64,000 nt of DNA from Cylindrobasidium torrendii FP15055 ss-10 (Eukaryota; Basidiomycota; Agaricomycetes; Agaricales; Physalacriaceae). Location of the stretch: positions 1-64,000 of the forward strand of contig KN880480.1 of the NCBI GenBank assembly GCA_000934385.1, in the 5' to 3' direction. Below, one piece after another: positions 12,431 to 23,751 of this stretch. The translations under genes and the position numbers were made by a program. Below the pieces are notes generated by a model. It searched no databases. It was not told the DNA's origin and worked only from the letters and a program-made list of their open reading frames with translations. Positions within the stretch are counted from its first letter, which is position 1, and every line of letters starts with the position of its first letter.

Positions 12431-13783
12431 TCATCCCCAGCGTCGTCTGTATGGCGGAAGTGAGATTGTGAAGTGTGCAACTACGGTTCTGAAGGAGGCA
12501 TTACCGTGCATGAAATCGAGGGTCACAGCAGGTGTCTGGATGTTGGCGACAGGCGGCAATGGAGGCGATACCGGGCGACGTTTGGGTGGTCCGGTACCCT
12601 TGATAGGCTTCACGCCGCGCGAAGAAAAGGTAGGGCTGAGCTGCATCGAAAAAGAGGAATGCGGCGTCGCAATGGATATCGCTGGAGAGGAGCCCCGAGA
12701 GGAAGGCGAGTCCCTGAAGGATGCCGCTGATGACTCTCGGCGCTTGGATTTGGATTTGAACGAGTCGACTTTGAGGGGAGAAGCTGAAGGGACGCAGAAA
12801 TGGTGAGTTGAAAAAGAGATGAAATTGGGAATAAGCACCTTTGCTGGTATGGTGCTTCTTGTTGGGAGAGGTTTGAGGTGATGGCTAGACGCTATCTGTG
12901 AGAACGAGAATAATGGCGACATGTGCCAGCATTTCTCACCCTCTTGCGCTTGAGGTTGAATTCTGCTTCTTCTGCGGAAGTCATGTCAAGAATTGTATAG
13001 TGTATTGCGGATCTTTCTCACCTGTACGCTTGTTCTTCGACTTGGATTTGTTCGATTTAAGTGGTTTGCTGTCGTCAGACAGCATTGCTAAGTCAGAGGA
13101 GGGAGACAAGGAGCGATTGCCAACATCAGAACTGGATTACTGATGAGGAACGAACTATGGAAGAATGGTGGACGAACATGACTTTGGAACGGGTTGCAGT
13201 GCGGCGCACGCCTGTGAGCCCCATGCATCCACTGAGGTGTGCGGCGTATCTGCTGGACGCGACCTGTGCACAAGCTCAGAATTGATATCGAGAGGACAGG
13301 GCGGATTGTTTACAGGGTTGGAGCAGACAGTGCATGTCATGTAGACAGTGCCTCCTTCCTTCGTAGGATTGTTGGTGGGCCCAGTCCTAAAGTCCACTGT
13401 CGCCGACGCGCTGGATGGTGTTGCGGAGGCTGTAGTTCGTGAGGATCCAGGTACGTGAGCTGGAGGAATGCAATGTCAGAACCATCTCTCTTGGAAAGCG
13501 GCGCGCAATACCCCCATTACACCTAGCACGCCGTCAGCTAATTGGGCTGTGTACAACTGGTAACGACGCACTTGGTATTACACAGTGAACAGACCATCTG
13601 GCTCTGTGCGACGTATCGATGGGCTTCCAGGGCGTGATCCATAATTATATCATCAAACATGGCCGTGAAGAGCTTGTAGGTCTGGATAAACGAGGTGGCA
13701 TGAACATTTGCAACGAGAGTTTCTGTGCGTTTGGATGCACGGACCACGGCGTTTATCATCGCATCCTTGTCTTTACGAGACAT
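12431..13783 (-). CDS. sgf11: SAGA deubiquitinase-module subunit Sgf11-like zinc-finger protein
   Basis: Sgf11/ATXN7L3 proteins anchor the H2B deubiquitinase module to SAGA. The first exon from ATG 13783 encodes an amphipathic helix (SFIQTYKLFTAMFDDIIMDH) like the Sgf11 N-terminus that binds Sus1. A later exon pair, joined by removing about 13290-13339, gives a C2HC finger: CTVCSNPVASSRYAAHLSGC, followed by MGLTGVRRTATRSK. This is the Sgf11 signature C-x2-C-x12-H-x3-C. Downstream exons give a basic, Ser-rich tail (LKSNKSKSKNKR, AEFNLKRKR, SPLKVDSFKSKSKRRESS). The exon joints after helix 1 and after the finger are unresolved. In particular, the joint to MLSDDSKPLK needs a weak donor. The family call rests on the finger. 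Confidence 0.68.
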
Positions 13784-13905
13784 TCTGTGGGATTCGTGGT
13801 TGGATAGTCTGATGTAGGGTGCTTGATTGAAAGCAAGTGAGAGACGGAAGCAGGTCAAAGTGATCGGTGAAAGACGCCGAAGTCTGATCTCCGAGCCCGA
13901 ATCTG

Positions 13906-13914
13906 ATGGCTACG
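13906..13914. repeat. 9-bp target-site duplication, left copy
   Basis: ATGGCTACG lies immediately outside the left terminal inverted repeat and is repeated exactly at 15317-15325 outside the right one. Confidence 0.8.
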
Positions 13915-15316
13915 CAGGCTCCACACCAGCCGTCCTGAAGAGAGTTAAGAAAGAGATCAGGCGCCACATCGGGATCACGGACCGCAAAAACACCGAACGA
14001 CAGAGAAACTCTCTTCAGGACGGCTGGCGTATTTTGACCGGCACTTCCGGCAATTCCGCTTTGGGAAGTCGCCTTTCGCTTACGCCCCTAGCGGCGCGCA
14101 ATGTCAGCTGCAGGTCGAATAGCGCGCATTGCGTCAGAGCAAAGCGGAAATATGTTAGAGTAGTAGTAGGCCACAAGAATTCATTTCTATGTAATGAACG
14201 CAGGCTGTAAGTATTGATACGTTGAAGTGTTATACAGATACTAGTGGCGGCTGCGCGTTTGCGGTCAGCAAGATGGAAGATTGAGTAGCAAGTTGAAATA
14301 GCTCCCAATGGCAATATTTGGGGGTAATTGAGAATGTGTTGGTATTTATGGTGCAGCCAGAGGCATTGGCTGATATAGAAATGAGAAACCTTGGCAGATG
14401 TAGGATATATACAGCCAGCAACGGCGGTGGAGACGAGGGGACGGCATAATGAGCTCTGTCCAAAGGAATTCGAATCCAAGAGGGACACGATGGACTTGGA
14501 GTAGGACGTCCAGGATCATGATAAACCCATCTCCGAGTCAAGTCTCAACACGTCTGCGCAAGCGCCTAAATAAGAAGATGGTCAATCAAACAATGGGGTG
14601 GATGGGAAAGATACTCAATTGCATATCCTCGGGGCTGGCATGTTCACGAAGATGACAGGAAAATGTAACTACTCTACCGGGCAGCTACCGGGTGATGAGG
14701 TGCGTCTGTGAGGCCTAGGGTGTGTGGTTGCTACTATTTGTGACCTTGCCCGCATGTAGTGCACTCCATTTATGATTTTTTAAATTCTATTTGTTGCACG
14801 ATGCGCGCCATTTGAGCCAGATTTAACCTTCAGCTGACATTGCGCGCCGCTAGGGGCGTAGGCGAAAGGCGACTTCCCAAAGCGGAATTGCCGGAAGTGC
14901 CGGTCAAATACGCCAGCCGTCCTGACACTAGGCCTGAATGCCGATATTCTGAGCCCCAAACACCCTGAAAATAAGCCAATTAACTTCACAATAATTCGAG
15001 GCGGAGATCAGTGGACATAGGTTAGTAGCAGGGTCAAGTTATCATAAAGCAATGCGTTTTTCTGAAGCCATGCTCAGATTATCGAAAGTTTGATGATGCT
15101 CAAAGGCTCCATTCTGCATCCCTGAAGGATTATTTAGGGCCGGATTATCGAAAAACTATTCAGCTTATCTTCACGATGTTCTGGGCTCAGAATATCGGCA
15201 TTCAGGCCTAGTGTGAAGAGAGTTTCTCTGTCGTTCGGTGTTTTTGCGGTCCGTGATCCCGATGTGGCGCCTGATCTCTTTCTTAACTCTCTTCAGGACG
15301 GCTGGTGTGGAGCCTG
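13915..15316. mobile_element. nested terminal-inverted-repeat element (MULE-like MITE with inner insertion)
   Basis: The element begins CAGGCTCCACACCAGCC and ends with its exact complement. Its outer terminal repeats are 13915-14015 plus 14925-14956 on the left and 15183-15316 on the right. They appear identical over about 130 bp, apart from an inner segment (14016-14924) that splits the left arm. A 9-bp direct duplication (ATGGCTACG) flanks the whole unit, which is the size typical of Mutator-like DNA transposons. Without the inner segment the element would be about 490 bp with a loop of only about 225 bp. It encodes no transposase, so it is non-autonomous. It lies between Sgf11 and Clr2, outside coding exons. 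Confidence 0.8.
14016..14924. mobile_element. inner inverted-repeat segment inserted in the outer element's left arm
   Basis: A 909-bp unit with its own terminal inverted repeats of about 95 bp: 14016-14110 and 14831-14924. They differ by one T in a run and otherwise match. The empty site can be read from the intact right arm, and no multi-base target duplication is visible. The outer 12 bp (CAGGACGGCTGG) also occur, inverted, inside the outer element's own terminal repeat at 13926-13937. The interior (14111-14830) contains only short open frames without recognisable homology. Confidence 0.65.
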
Positions 15317-15325
15317 ATGGCTACG
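15317..15325. repeat. 9-bp target-site duplication, right copy
   Basis: ATGGCTACG, identical to 13906-13914, directly after the element's terminal CAGGCTCC complement. Confidence 0.8.
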
Positions 15326-15505
15326 CTACATAAAACGAAAATGGCCAACTTGGACTGGAAGAATTGACCCTTCACAGAACGTCACTTGGTTCAATCAAAC
15401 AGTTCAACAGGATTTTGCCATCTCATTTGCAGAGCAATTCTTGACGATGTTGTCGCAACTATCAATACAGGAAACTCAATGTAGATGTACAGGACCCAAG
15501 AATGT

Positions 15506-17721
15506 CTAATCTATGTCCATTGCCAGCTCGTCCACCTCTTCATCCGAAGCTACCTCTGTGTCCATGGCCGTGTTCGCCTCATGCCGTAATCTTGACTCCT
15601 TGTAAGCCCGCACATTCTCTATCGCCTTCATATTTGCATATGACACAATCTCCTCACGGTCCTTCTTGTACTCGATTGGCTCGACATAGTTGAACGTCCC
15701 CGCCGACAGTCCCTCCAGCGCACACAGAAAGTTCGCATTCAGGTTTAGCTTGCCCTCCTCGGTTCGCACTATAGGGTGCAGATATTGGTGCGTAAGGATG
15801 CGGGGGTAGTATCGCCCCCCAAGCAGGATCACCGAGAACACCATTTCGCGCTGAGGCCGTAGGATGGCATGGAATTTATAGCCAACTGGTGCAGGTGGTA
15901 GCCGCTTCGGACGCGGGGGCGCAGACAGTCCGTGCGAACCTTGTTGGACGAATGGGCGCGGTTCGGGGTCTACCCAGTCCTCATCAACGAGTTCATAAAG
16001 CTGCCCAGCCACGCGCGCTTCTTGCTTTCGACTGTTATTGTCCGCCTTTCTTTCGACCAAGAAAATCCTGTCGATCAGCATAAAGAGACCACGAATTCCA
16101 GATGTATACAAGGAGGGTTTCTTGCCCAGTTGTTCGAGCTGTTGTCGGCTACTAGGTCCCGGTTCTGCACAAGGAAGGATGTCTGCCGATCCTTGTGGTG
16201 CTAAGCTGCTGCGAGGGAGCATCAGACGAACCAGGTCGCCGGCCCATATTCGTTCTGCACCCCACCAGATGCCTTGAAAGTTCACTTCAGTCTTGTTACC
16301 GATATTCCTTTGGTTACGACGTGCAGAGATCGAGTCGTAGCTGTTGTTGGCTAGAGCAGCAGCGTTATATGCGTTGGCGATAGAGTCCATACCTACCCCC
16401 GTAGACGTCGAAGCAACGGGAGTATCCGCAATCATAGTCGTGGAGATCTTCTTTTCCCAGCTATCCGTCAAATTCCAGCAGTGCGATATGCGAGTTCCCA
16501 TTTCCCAGGCAAACAGGAACGGCTGCACAGCGTCTACCCATTGTGCATCTGACGCCCAAGGATCAAAATCAAAATCGGTGGATGCGACCGCAATATTCGC
16601 CGGCTGATGGAGCTGAATTGCGAAGAGAGCATCCCTCAGTGTATCGGACACCCGATGAGCTTGAAAGGGGATAACGTGGTCGGCGTCAACGCTATGTTCT
16701 GCACATACGCATAAGAATCTAATGCGATAGACAAATTGCTGTTGAGCTGTCCAAGTGGGAGCATTGGTCGCATGAAGGGAAGATTCAGCCTGGGTACTGG
16801 AGGACGTTAGAGATGGCACATCTAGAGTTGTAGTCCCGTGATTTCGATGGGGAGGAGCAGTTTTAGTGCGTGCGTCGGTGACGATTCCTAGCCAAGTCGC
16901 AATGTTCTCACCCTCCGGACCCATAATTGGCTGCTCGAGGACAACCCAGACCAACTCGTTCTTCCTGAACAGCCTCTGCATTCTTCCTTCCTTCGGGTTG
17001 GACACGGCGTCAAGGTCTCTAGCACGGTCTGGTAGCATGGTTGCTACAAAGTCGTCGGTACGCCGGGAGGAAGGAAGAGACTGAGGCCCAGAATCGTCTG
17101 CCCGGGTGTAGGAGATTGCAGTGAATATGCCTGCCTGTTCCAGAGGTCGCGGTTCTTTTGGCGGGATTACAGGTTGAGCAGGAGCAATACGTGAGGTCGA
17201 AGCACGAGGTCTGTGTGAGGTCCGAACGCAGTATTTGCATTCGCAAGTCTCTTTATTGACATCGGCCAGCCAGAGGAAATGGGGAATGAATTCAGGAATG
17301 GAGCGGAACTTGAGAACAGTCTTGGAACCTGCAAGCGTATAAGCACAGACAAAGGTTCGCGGCACAGCGCCTGACCATATAGGTAGATATCTTGCCTTAT
17401 TTTGGCACCTGGTTGACCCTTGTTTTGCACGAATATCTTGTATCCTTTCGGTAATGTGCTGAGAACGTATGGTTTGTTTGCTGGCAGTCGACGATGTTTT
17501 GCGAGCGCATCACCGAGCTCTTTTCTCCATCGGATGCAGATACTATCGTCGTTTTGGGCCGGTACATAGTAGTTGACGCTGCCTGATTCATCCACAGAAG
17601 CTTCGCTCAGCGCCGTAGGATACTGGCTGTCCGTGCCGTCGGATTTTGGGAAATCTTTCACAGACAACCACGCCGGATGTTGAGGCAGTCCGTGAGACTG
17701 ATTGACCCGCCGTTGCGACAT
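15506..17721 (-). CDS. clr2: Clr2-like transcriptional silencing protein
   Basis: Resembles cryptic loci regulator 2, a subunit of the SHREC-type heterochromatin complex of fission yeast. The start at 17721 (MSQRRVNQSHGLPQHPAWL) is the first in-frame ATG. Family-like features follow in order: DFPKSDGTDSQYP, WRKELGDALAKHRRLPANKP, LSTLPKGYKIFVQNKG, IRQDIYLYG, then after an intron at about 17330-17390 KFRSIPEFIPHFLWLADV and the zinc-binding-looking CECKYC. The rest is one exon of about 570 codons containing FQGIWWGAERIWAGDLVRL and HAILRPQREMVFSVILLGGRYYPRI, as in the larger Clr2 domain. It ends in an acidic tail (DTEVASDEEVDELAMDID). The cysteine cluster and the KGYK/YLYG block carry the assignment. 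The 227 bp upstream to the threonine aldolase stop hold its promoter. Confidence 0.75.
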
Positions 17722-17947
17722 GGCGACGTTATGACGCGGGGGAATGGTGAGAGTCAGAGAAATCTCGCGATCAATTGGCTTATAACATCCATTGACGCCA
17801 ACGATGCCAGCAATCACACACCAAATTATGCATAAGTATTGGTATGTACATTGTTGGGACTGGTTCTGAATGCTGTACCTAGCGTGTACTGTAACTCTTC
17901 TAAGTAGGCTGTAATTCCGTTCTTCTAGTCTAGTGAATCCAAGTCGT

Positions 17948-19484
17948 CTACAACTTGGAGGTATACTTGAATGCAGTAGCGCCTTTGACTTGCTTTGAAG
18001 GCTTTACGAAGCCTTCAGCACGTTTCTCCGTTGCAATTTTATGAACAAGCCGGACAAGGTCATCAACTGCCGCCTCCGTGGTCTGGAGATGCACGACCAG
18101 CCTGCCGCTGTATACGCCAAGCGGCTCCGGGAGCTCTGCAGCACGCCGTGAAATCTCAGCTACTGTTGAACCAATGCTCTTGGGCTCGAAGAAAACCTGA
18201 ACAATGGTTAAGCCTACAGTGGGCGTCGTCGGTGAAGCAATATACACACCATGCATGTTTCGGCCGGCTTGAGGATGTCTACCCCTGCGTATTCCAGCCC
18301 AGCCTGGAGTCTACGCGCGAGCGCATGGACGCGAGGCAACTGAGCAAAGTTGTGCGTCAAGGCATATGCAGCTGAAGCTGATATCAAGCCCGTCTGCCTC
18401 ATAGCACCGCCGAACAATTTGCGGAAGTGACGGGCCTTGCGGATGAATTCCTTGGGCCCGACGAGAACAGATCCAACAGGTGCACCTGGGAGGAGCCTAG
18501 TCAGTAACGGGAAAAGCATGCTGACCCGAGCACCTACCCAGGCCCTTGCTGAGGCACAAGCTGACTGTGTCGAAGGGATCGCAGAGCTCTCGCAGCGATG
18601 TGCCAGTCTCCGCTGCGACGTGCCAAATGCGCGCGCCGTCAAGATGCATCGCAACGTTATGCGAGTGAGCATACTCAGAGATGGCAATGATCTCGCTCTG
18701 AGGAAAGATCCCACCATCCAGCGTGTTTTCCAGGGAGACCACCGCAGTCGGGGCTCTGGAAGACTGGACTGAGCATAGAGCTATGACCACGAGGGTGAAA
18801 ACTTACGCATGGAGGTCGCCATCATTTTCAATCAAATTTGCTTTGACGTCCTCGAGTGTGATATGGTGGCCGTTCGTTGGCTGTACCGGGGTTACAGCTG
18901 CACTCGAGTGGAAGCTGATTCCACCGGCTTCATGACGGTAGACATGTGAGCGAAAATCGCAGAGAACAGAGTACGGCGGCTGCCTGAGATGTGTGCGGAG
19001 GCCAATTTGGTTCGACTGGGTGCCAGAAGACATGAACAGAGCCGCCTCTTTGCCAGTTATCCGTGCCACGTGTGCCTCGAGTGCGCTGCCAGTAAATCAG
19101 TGCAAGCTGAGGAAACTGGGCCTTTGAGGACAAACAGTGTCGATGGCTCATGGTACACATCGTCGCCGAGGGTGGAGTTGACTGCGTACTCATACATTTC
19201 CTTTGTAGGAACTAAAAGATGGTGAGTTTGTTTATTCGGATGTGGCGGCGCGGGGATTACCTGTAATGGTATCTGCTGTTTATGGGAGGTGGCATGTCAA
19301 TGCGGGGTACAAGAATGCGCCAATATCACGTACACAGGAAAGAACGCGACACCTCCTTGCGCTTTTTCTCGTTGTCCTCGACATGAGAGGGAGTGACAAG
19401 CTCAATCTTCAGCTGGGCGGCGACCCGTTGGCGAGCGGCGTCGATAGCAGACGGGGAGACGTTGGCAGTGGTGTATGCCGACAT
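17948..19484 (-). CDS. gly1: L-threonine aldolase (PLP-dependent)
   Basis: Cleaves L-threonine or allo-threonine to glycine and acetaldehyde in the cytosol. I infer exon 1 at 19484-19334, a 15-nt exon 2 at 19275-19261, exon 3 from 19211 and further exons to the stop at 17948. The joined start reads KEVSRSFLSDTITVPTKEM, which lines up with the family's usual DFRSDTITVPT but has lost the first Asp and the Arg. Then follow GDDVYHEPST, ALFMSSGTQSNQ, HEAGG and HLDGARIWHVA. SLCLSKGLGAPVGSVLVG contains the PLP-binding lysine. The end, YTSKL, follows a segment starting FFEPKSIGSTVAE. An N-terminal extension of about 40 charged residues precedes the catalytic domain. Confidence 0.85.
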
Positions 19485-19858
19485 TGTGGGTAGATGGTGG
19501 GGTGAGGAAGACAGGTAATGGTCGTGTCGAGAGAAGAGCTGAGTCACGCTATTTTGTCGGTCGGACCAAAGATCAAGACGTACAATTTCTGCCTGTGGCC
19601 CCAAAAAATCTAATCTACCGCGGTCCCGGATCCTGGCGGCTGTTGGGCCGGTTTTAGGACTTTTGCACAGTTGGCCGGTTTTAGGTTTCCAGCTCAGAAA
19701 GGTAATTTTGCACGTGATTCAGGCACTCGGACCGGGGCCGTGTCATAGCATTTTGAGCGACATCAATCTCTTCGCTTTTATTTTCCTTCCGTGCCTCTAC
19801 GACGCCTGCTGCCTGCTCAAATTCCTTTTATTTTACTATCGATTTATACTGATTCGAG
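19485..19858. promoter_or_regulatory. divergent intergenic region (threonine aldolase / small zinc-binding protein)
   Basis: 374 bp between two divergent start codons. It contains a repeated TTGGCCGGTTTTAGG-like motif (around 19644-19658 and 19672-19686). No exon is supported. It probably holds both promoters. Confidence 0.4.
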
Positions 19859-20235
19859 ATGGGCAACGTTAGCGTTCTCTTCTCGCTTTTTGGGTCAGCG
19901 TCTGATGGTGGTCACCGCAGGGCGCGAAAGCACAACAGAAGCGTGAGCGCAACGCAAAGGAGGCAAACAAGGGCGGCCAAAGCCAGAAGAAGTCCAACGA
20001 GGCGGCCACGAACATCATCTGCCAGACTTGCAGGCAGGCATTCGTGAGTTGCACTCATGGCCGGCCCACATGAGACTAACCGTACCCTAGTTCGTGACCA
20101 CCAGGCAACCAGCGTACGCTACCACCGGTGCAGACTCCCCACACCTTCTGACCTGCTTACCACAGACTCGAGCAGCACGCCACGGAAAAGCACTCCAAAA
20201 CGATGGCCGACTGCTTCCCCACGTTTGGCAAGTAG
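19859..20235 (+). CDS. small zinc-binding protein, At2g23090/4F5-like family
   Basis: Short basic protein with a single C2H2-type finger, similar in layout to the plant At2g23090 protein and metazoan small EDRK-rich/4F5 relatives. Exons: MGN, intron with acceptor at about 19920, then GAKAQQKRERNAKEANKGG and NIICQTCRQAF. After another intron come FVTTRQPA, then LEQHATEKHSKTMADCFPTF and a final GK. The pattern is C-x2-C-x(about 16)-H-x4-H, with the motif ending in CFPTF. About 75 residues. Function in fungi is not established. The gene is convergent with TIM10. Confidence 0.8.
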
Positions 20236-20326
20236 AGCCACCTCAGATTCTCCGCACTTTTAGACATAATTTTGGCTTTGGGAATGCAGTGGTATTTTGG
20301 ATCAGGGAATGGGGTGGAAGCATGAA

Positions 20327-20717
20327 CTACAAGCCGAAACCTGAGCCACCTTGTTGCGCCTGGCCCTTGGCCTGTATCTTCTCGCCAACCTTCTTCTGCA
20401 CCTCGTTGTACTTGCCGACGCAGCGGTCAATGCAGACCTGCTCGCCCTTGTTGAGCTCTCCGTCCGTGTAGAAGCGCGCGGCGACGCATTTTGCGTGACA
20501 TGAGCTACTACTAGTCAGGCTCGGAGCGCGTGGATGAACCGGTATACGTACGAGACCATGCGGTTGAAGAAGTCGGTCACCGTGTCCAGCCTGCGCAAAT
20601 GAGCACACGGAAGTGAGAAATAACGCAGCACACGCACTCGGTCGACGCCATTTCTATCTTTTCAAAGCTGATGCTGCCCGAGGGCGCACTGCGCGAACCG
20701 CCTCCAAGGAACGACAT
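20327..20717 (-). CDS. tim10: mitochondrial intermembrane-space chaperone Tim10
   Basis: Small Tim that with Tim9 shields hydrophobic precursors crossing the intermembrane space. Exon 1 starts at 20717 (MSFLGGGSRSAPSGSISFEK). Splicing then gives LDTVTDFFNRMVSSCHAKCV, where the last codons before CHAKC come from the acceptor near 20507. The twin CX3C motifs are CHAKC and CIDRC, separated by about 16 residues (including LNKGEQV), followed by GKYNEVQKKVGEK. The tail is Gly/Gln-rich (GQAQQGGSGFGL). About 90 residues, normal for the family. It shares a 117-bp divergent promoter with UTP4. Confidence 0.88.
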
Positions 20718-20833
20718 GGTGTGAATGAGTTGAACGGAAGCGAGTGACGCGCTCTCTTTTGCCGGAAGAGCGCCGATCGTGCCATCAAACGATCAAAAAA
20801 GTTTGCGCGTTATAGCTCTTGACCGACGCCACG

Positions 20834-23609
20834 ATGGAGGAGACTGCCGTACAGGTCCACCGCTGCAGATTCATCGACTACACACCTTCTCCAGTCACGG
20901 CTCTTGCGTTCCCTCCACTTCCCTTACCAAAATTCAAAGCTCCCAAGCCATCCAAACGATCATTTGGCACACTTGCTGTTGGACATGCCAACGGAAATAT
21001 AGACATTTGCGAGTGGACAGGCGCGCAAAATTCAACACAATCATCTCAGGCATGGGTGGTCTCCAAGGCACGTATACGAGTACTCCTAAGCGCGGTATAC
21101 TTATGTATTTCAAGGTAGACATTGCCCGGTCTGTATCCTTCCACAGTCGATTCACTTGCCTTTGCCCACCGTAACCCCAATACTCTGGAAGATGATGAAG
21201 TGCCTTCTGTTTTTGGACTGCGTCTGTTCAGCGCTGGTGGTGGCAGCGAGCTATTGGAGTGGGATATTGAGAATCTCTGTATACGAGTGCGTTCCCATCT
21301 TCCCATTCGTATTGCTACTTATCAGCGTTCAGCGAACCATTGGATCACAAGCTGGTGCCATATGGTCTATCGCAATAAATCCAGCATCCACTCTTCTCGC
21401 CATGGGCTGTGAAGACGGCAGCGTTCGTATATTAAACCTCGCCAATGATGGGCTCGAGCATTTCCGTCGCTTTGACAGGACGAAATCTCGGCTTCTGAGT
21501 ATTGCGTGGGGCCCACCAATACCTAGCTCAAAGGATGCAGAGTCCGAGGAACCACTCGAGTGGACGGATTCGTGGCTCGTGACTGGTGGTTCTGACAGCA
21601 GCCTGAGGAAATGGGACTTCAAGACGGGACGCTCGTCTGAGCGTATGGGAACGGACAAGACTCGTGGGGAAAGGACCCTAGTATGGACCGTGGCAGCTCT
21701 AGGGTAGGCCAACATTGACCCAAGTCTGCGACTGTTAACAAGGGTTCTAGTGATGGAACTATCATTTCTGGTGACTCTCTGGGCATGGTCAAATTCTGGG
21801 ATTCGCGGACGTGTACCCAAATGCAAAGTTTCCAAGCTCACGGCGCCGACGTCCTAGCTCTGACTATTAGTCCAGTAAGCTGCATTCTGCTTTGGACTTG
21901 GACTGCCCTTTACACTCATTCAGGAAGGCACAGCAGTTTACTCCGCCGGTGTCGACCAGAAGATCGTGCAGTTCTCTTTTGTCAAAACCCAAAAGGGCGA
22001 AAAAAAGGCCGTTGGTGCTCGACGATGGATACAGGCGACTTCACGGCGGTACCACTCTCACGACATTCGTGCTCTGTCAGTTTGGCCCCCGCATTCGCCA
22101 CTTCCCCCATCACATAAACGACCCATACCCCCGGATGTTGCGCCTGTTCTCATTTCTGGCGGTCTCGATATGTCGTTGGTCGTAACCCCGGCAGCCGTAC
22201 CCTCCAGTACTGTGGTCAAAGTCACAAACCCGCTTGTCACAAGTACCGAATCTACATTCGAAGATTCGTACCAACGTCGCGTCTCTTACCCTCCTGGGCC
22301 ATCAAATACATCTGCTATACATGTCTCCAGAGCTTCACGTCTTGTGTCCTGCTTGCATGATACCTCTGTCTCTGTATGGAAGGTCAACGACCTTCGACCT
22401 GAAGATGCGCCGCCGTTACCAGAGGGCGAGGAAGAGTCAGGCTGGGAGAAGCTACTTGACATGGATTTGTCGGTCCACACCAACCTTATTGCATCTGCAA
22501 TTTCGGAGGACGGGAAGTGGCTGGCGGTATCCGACTACTACGAGGCGAAACTATTTTCATTGAGCATAAGCGTGAGTTTGGATCTTTCAGATAGCTCTCC
22601 GATATTGACCCTTTCTAGGCTAATGGTGACTTGACACCAAAACGCGTCAAGACGCTCCCATCGCTTATTCAGGAAGCTCTCGGCCCAGCAGCATCGAGTG
22701 GGTGCCTAGCATTCGCCTTCACGCCAGACTCGTCGAAGCTACTCGTGTCGACCACATCCATAGCATCTATACTTATCATTGACCTCGCACACCCTGAGGG
22801 CATTCGTGTTCTGCGTCGGTTTGAGATCCCTTACACCACCGTCGCCGGGCGCGCGAAAAAGCCGTTGCCCAAGAACGCCGACATAGATATCGATATGGCG
22901 GGGTCTTCGACGTCCGTGTCCCGCGTCCATAGAATAGCTATTAGCTCTGATGGACAATGGGCCGCGACATCTGACTATGGCGCGCAAACCCACATCTTCA
23001 ACCTCGATGCTCTTCAGGTAAGCCTGCTCGCATTCTGAGGAGATTCAATCAACTAACCAATGTATGCAGCACCATTGCGTCCTTCCGTCTTTCTCGATCC
23101 CTGTTCAAGCCCTTGCCTTCGACCCAACCACACCGAACATCCTTCTCCTCGCCTTCCCGGACAACTCCATTCAGATCTACGATGTCGAAGCGCGGCAGTT
23201 CCCCGCCTGGTCGAAAGACCTCGTCGCAAACGTCTCCCAGCGGAATTCTGGCATGCACGACTCTGTCGTCGGTATTTCTTTCGACCCTGCCTGCCGCGTA
23301 GGTGAGGGCAAGGGACGTTACGCACTGCTTTGGGGTTCGACATGGCTCTGTAAAATCGCCTTGGATGGGAAAGCCATGAACTTTACAACAGGGATGAAAA
23401 GGGTTCGAAAGGACAGTGCGAGGCGGCCCCCGCCATCCTCAGCCGGCCAGGACCAGACCCACGAATTCAAGATGATCACACAGTACAGGCCAATGCTCTT
23501 GGCGGACTTCATTGGTTCAGGAGAGCTTATCGTTGTCGAGAGACCGTTGGTGGATGTTCTAGCAACCTTGCCTCCAGCATACTTCAAGCAGAAATATGGT
23601 GCATCGTAA
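20834..23609 (+). CDS. utp4: U3 snoRNP WD40 protein Utp4 (cirhin homolog)
   Basis: Component of the t-UTP subcomplex needed for 18S rRNA processing and rDNA transcription in the nucleolus. The start MEETAVQVHRCRFIDYTP is typical of Utp4. WD-repeat strands are visible: LAVGHANGNIDICEW, LFSAGGGSELLEWDI, AIWSIAINPASTLLAMGCED, WLVTGGSDSSLRKWD, TIISGDSLGMVKFWD, and then a second propeller with VSVWKV, AFTPDSSKLLVST, HRIAISSDGQWAATSD and FDPTTPNILLLAFPDN. Roughly nine short introns break the frame. The C-terminus (VERPLVDVLATLPPAYFKQK) matches the family's conserved end. Length and order of repeats agree with yeast and human proteins. Confidence 0.88.
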
Positions 23610-23751
23610 CTGAGTCGATTGCTATTATCTATCTTCGGTGTTGTATCGTATGTAATACAGAAAAGTACATGTACACTTGAGGTTGAATGGTTAAATCCAG
23701 AACAGTCCAAAGAACACGACAACAGGGAATGAATAAGTTGGGAATATGAAA

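Noticed and set aside
14230..14541. Minus-strand open frame inside the transposable element
   Set aside because: Proline/serine-rich composition without motif, lying in the loop of a non-autonomous element; no transposase residues.
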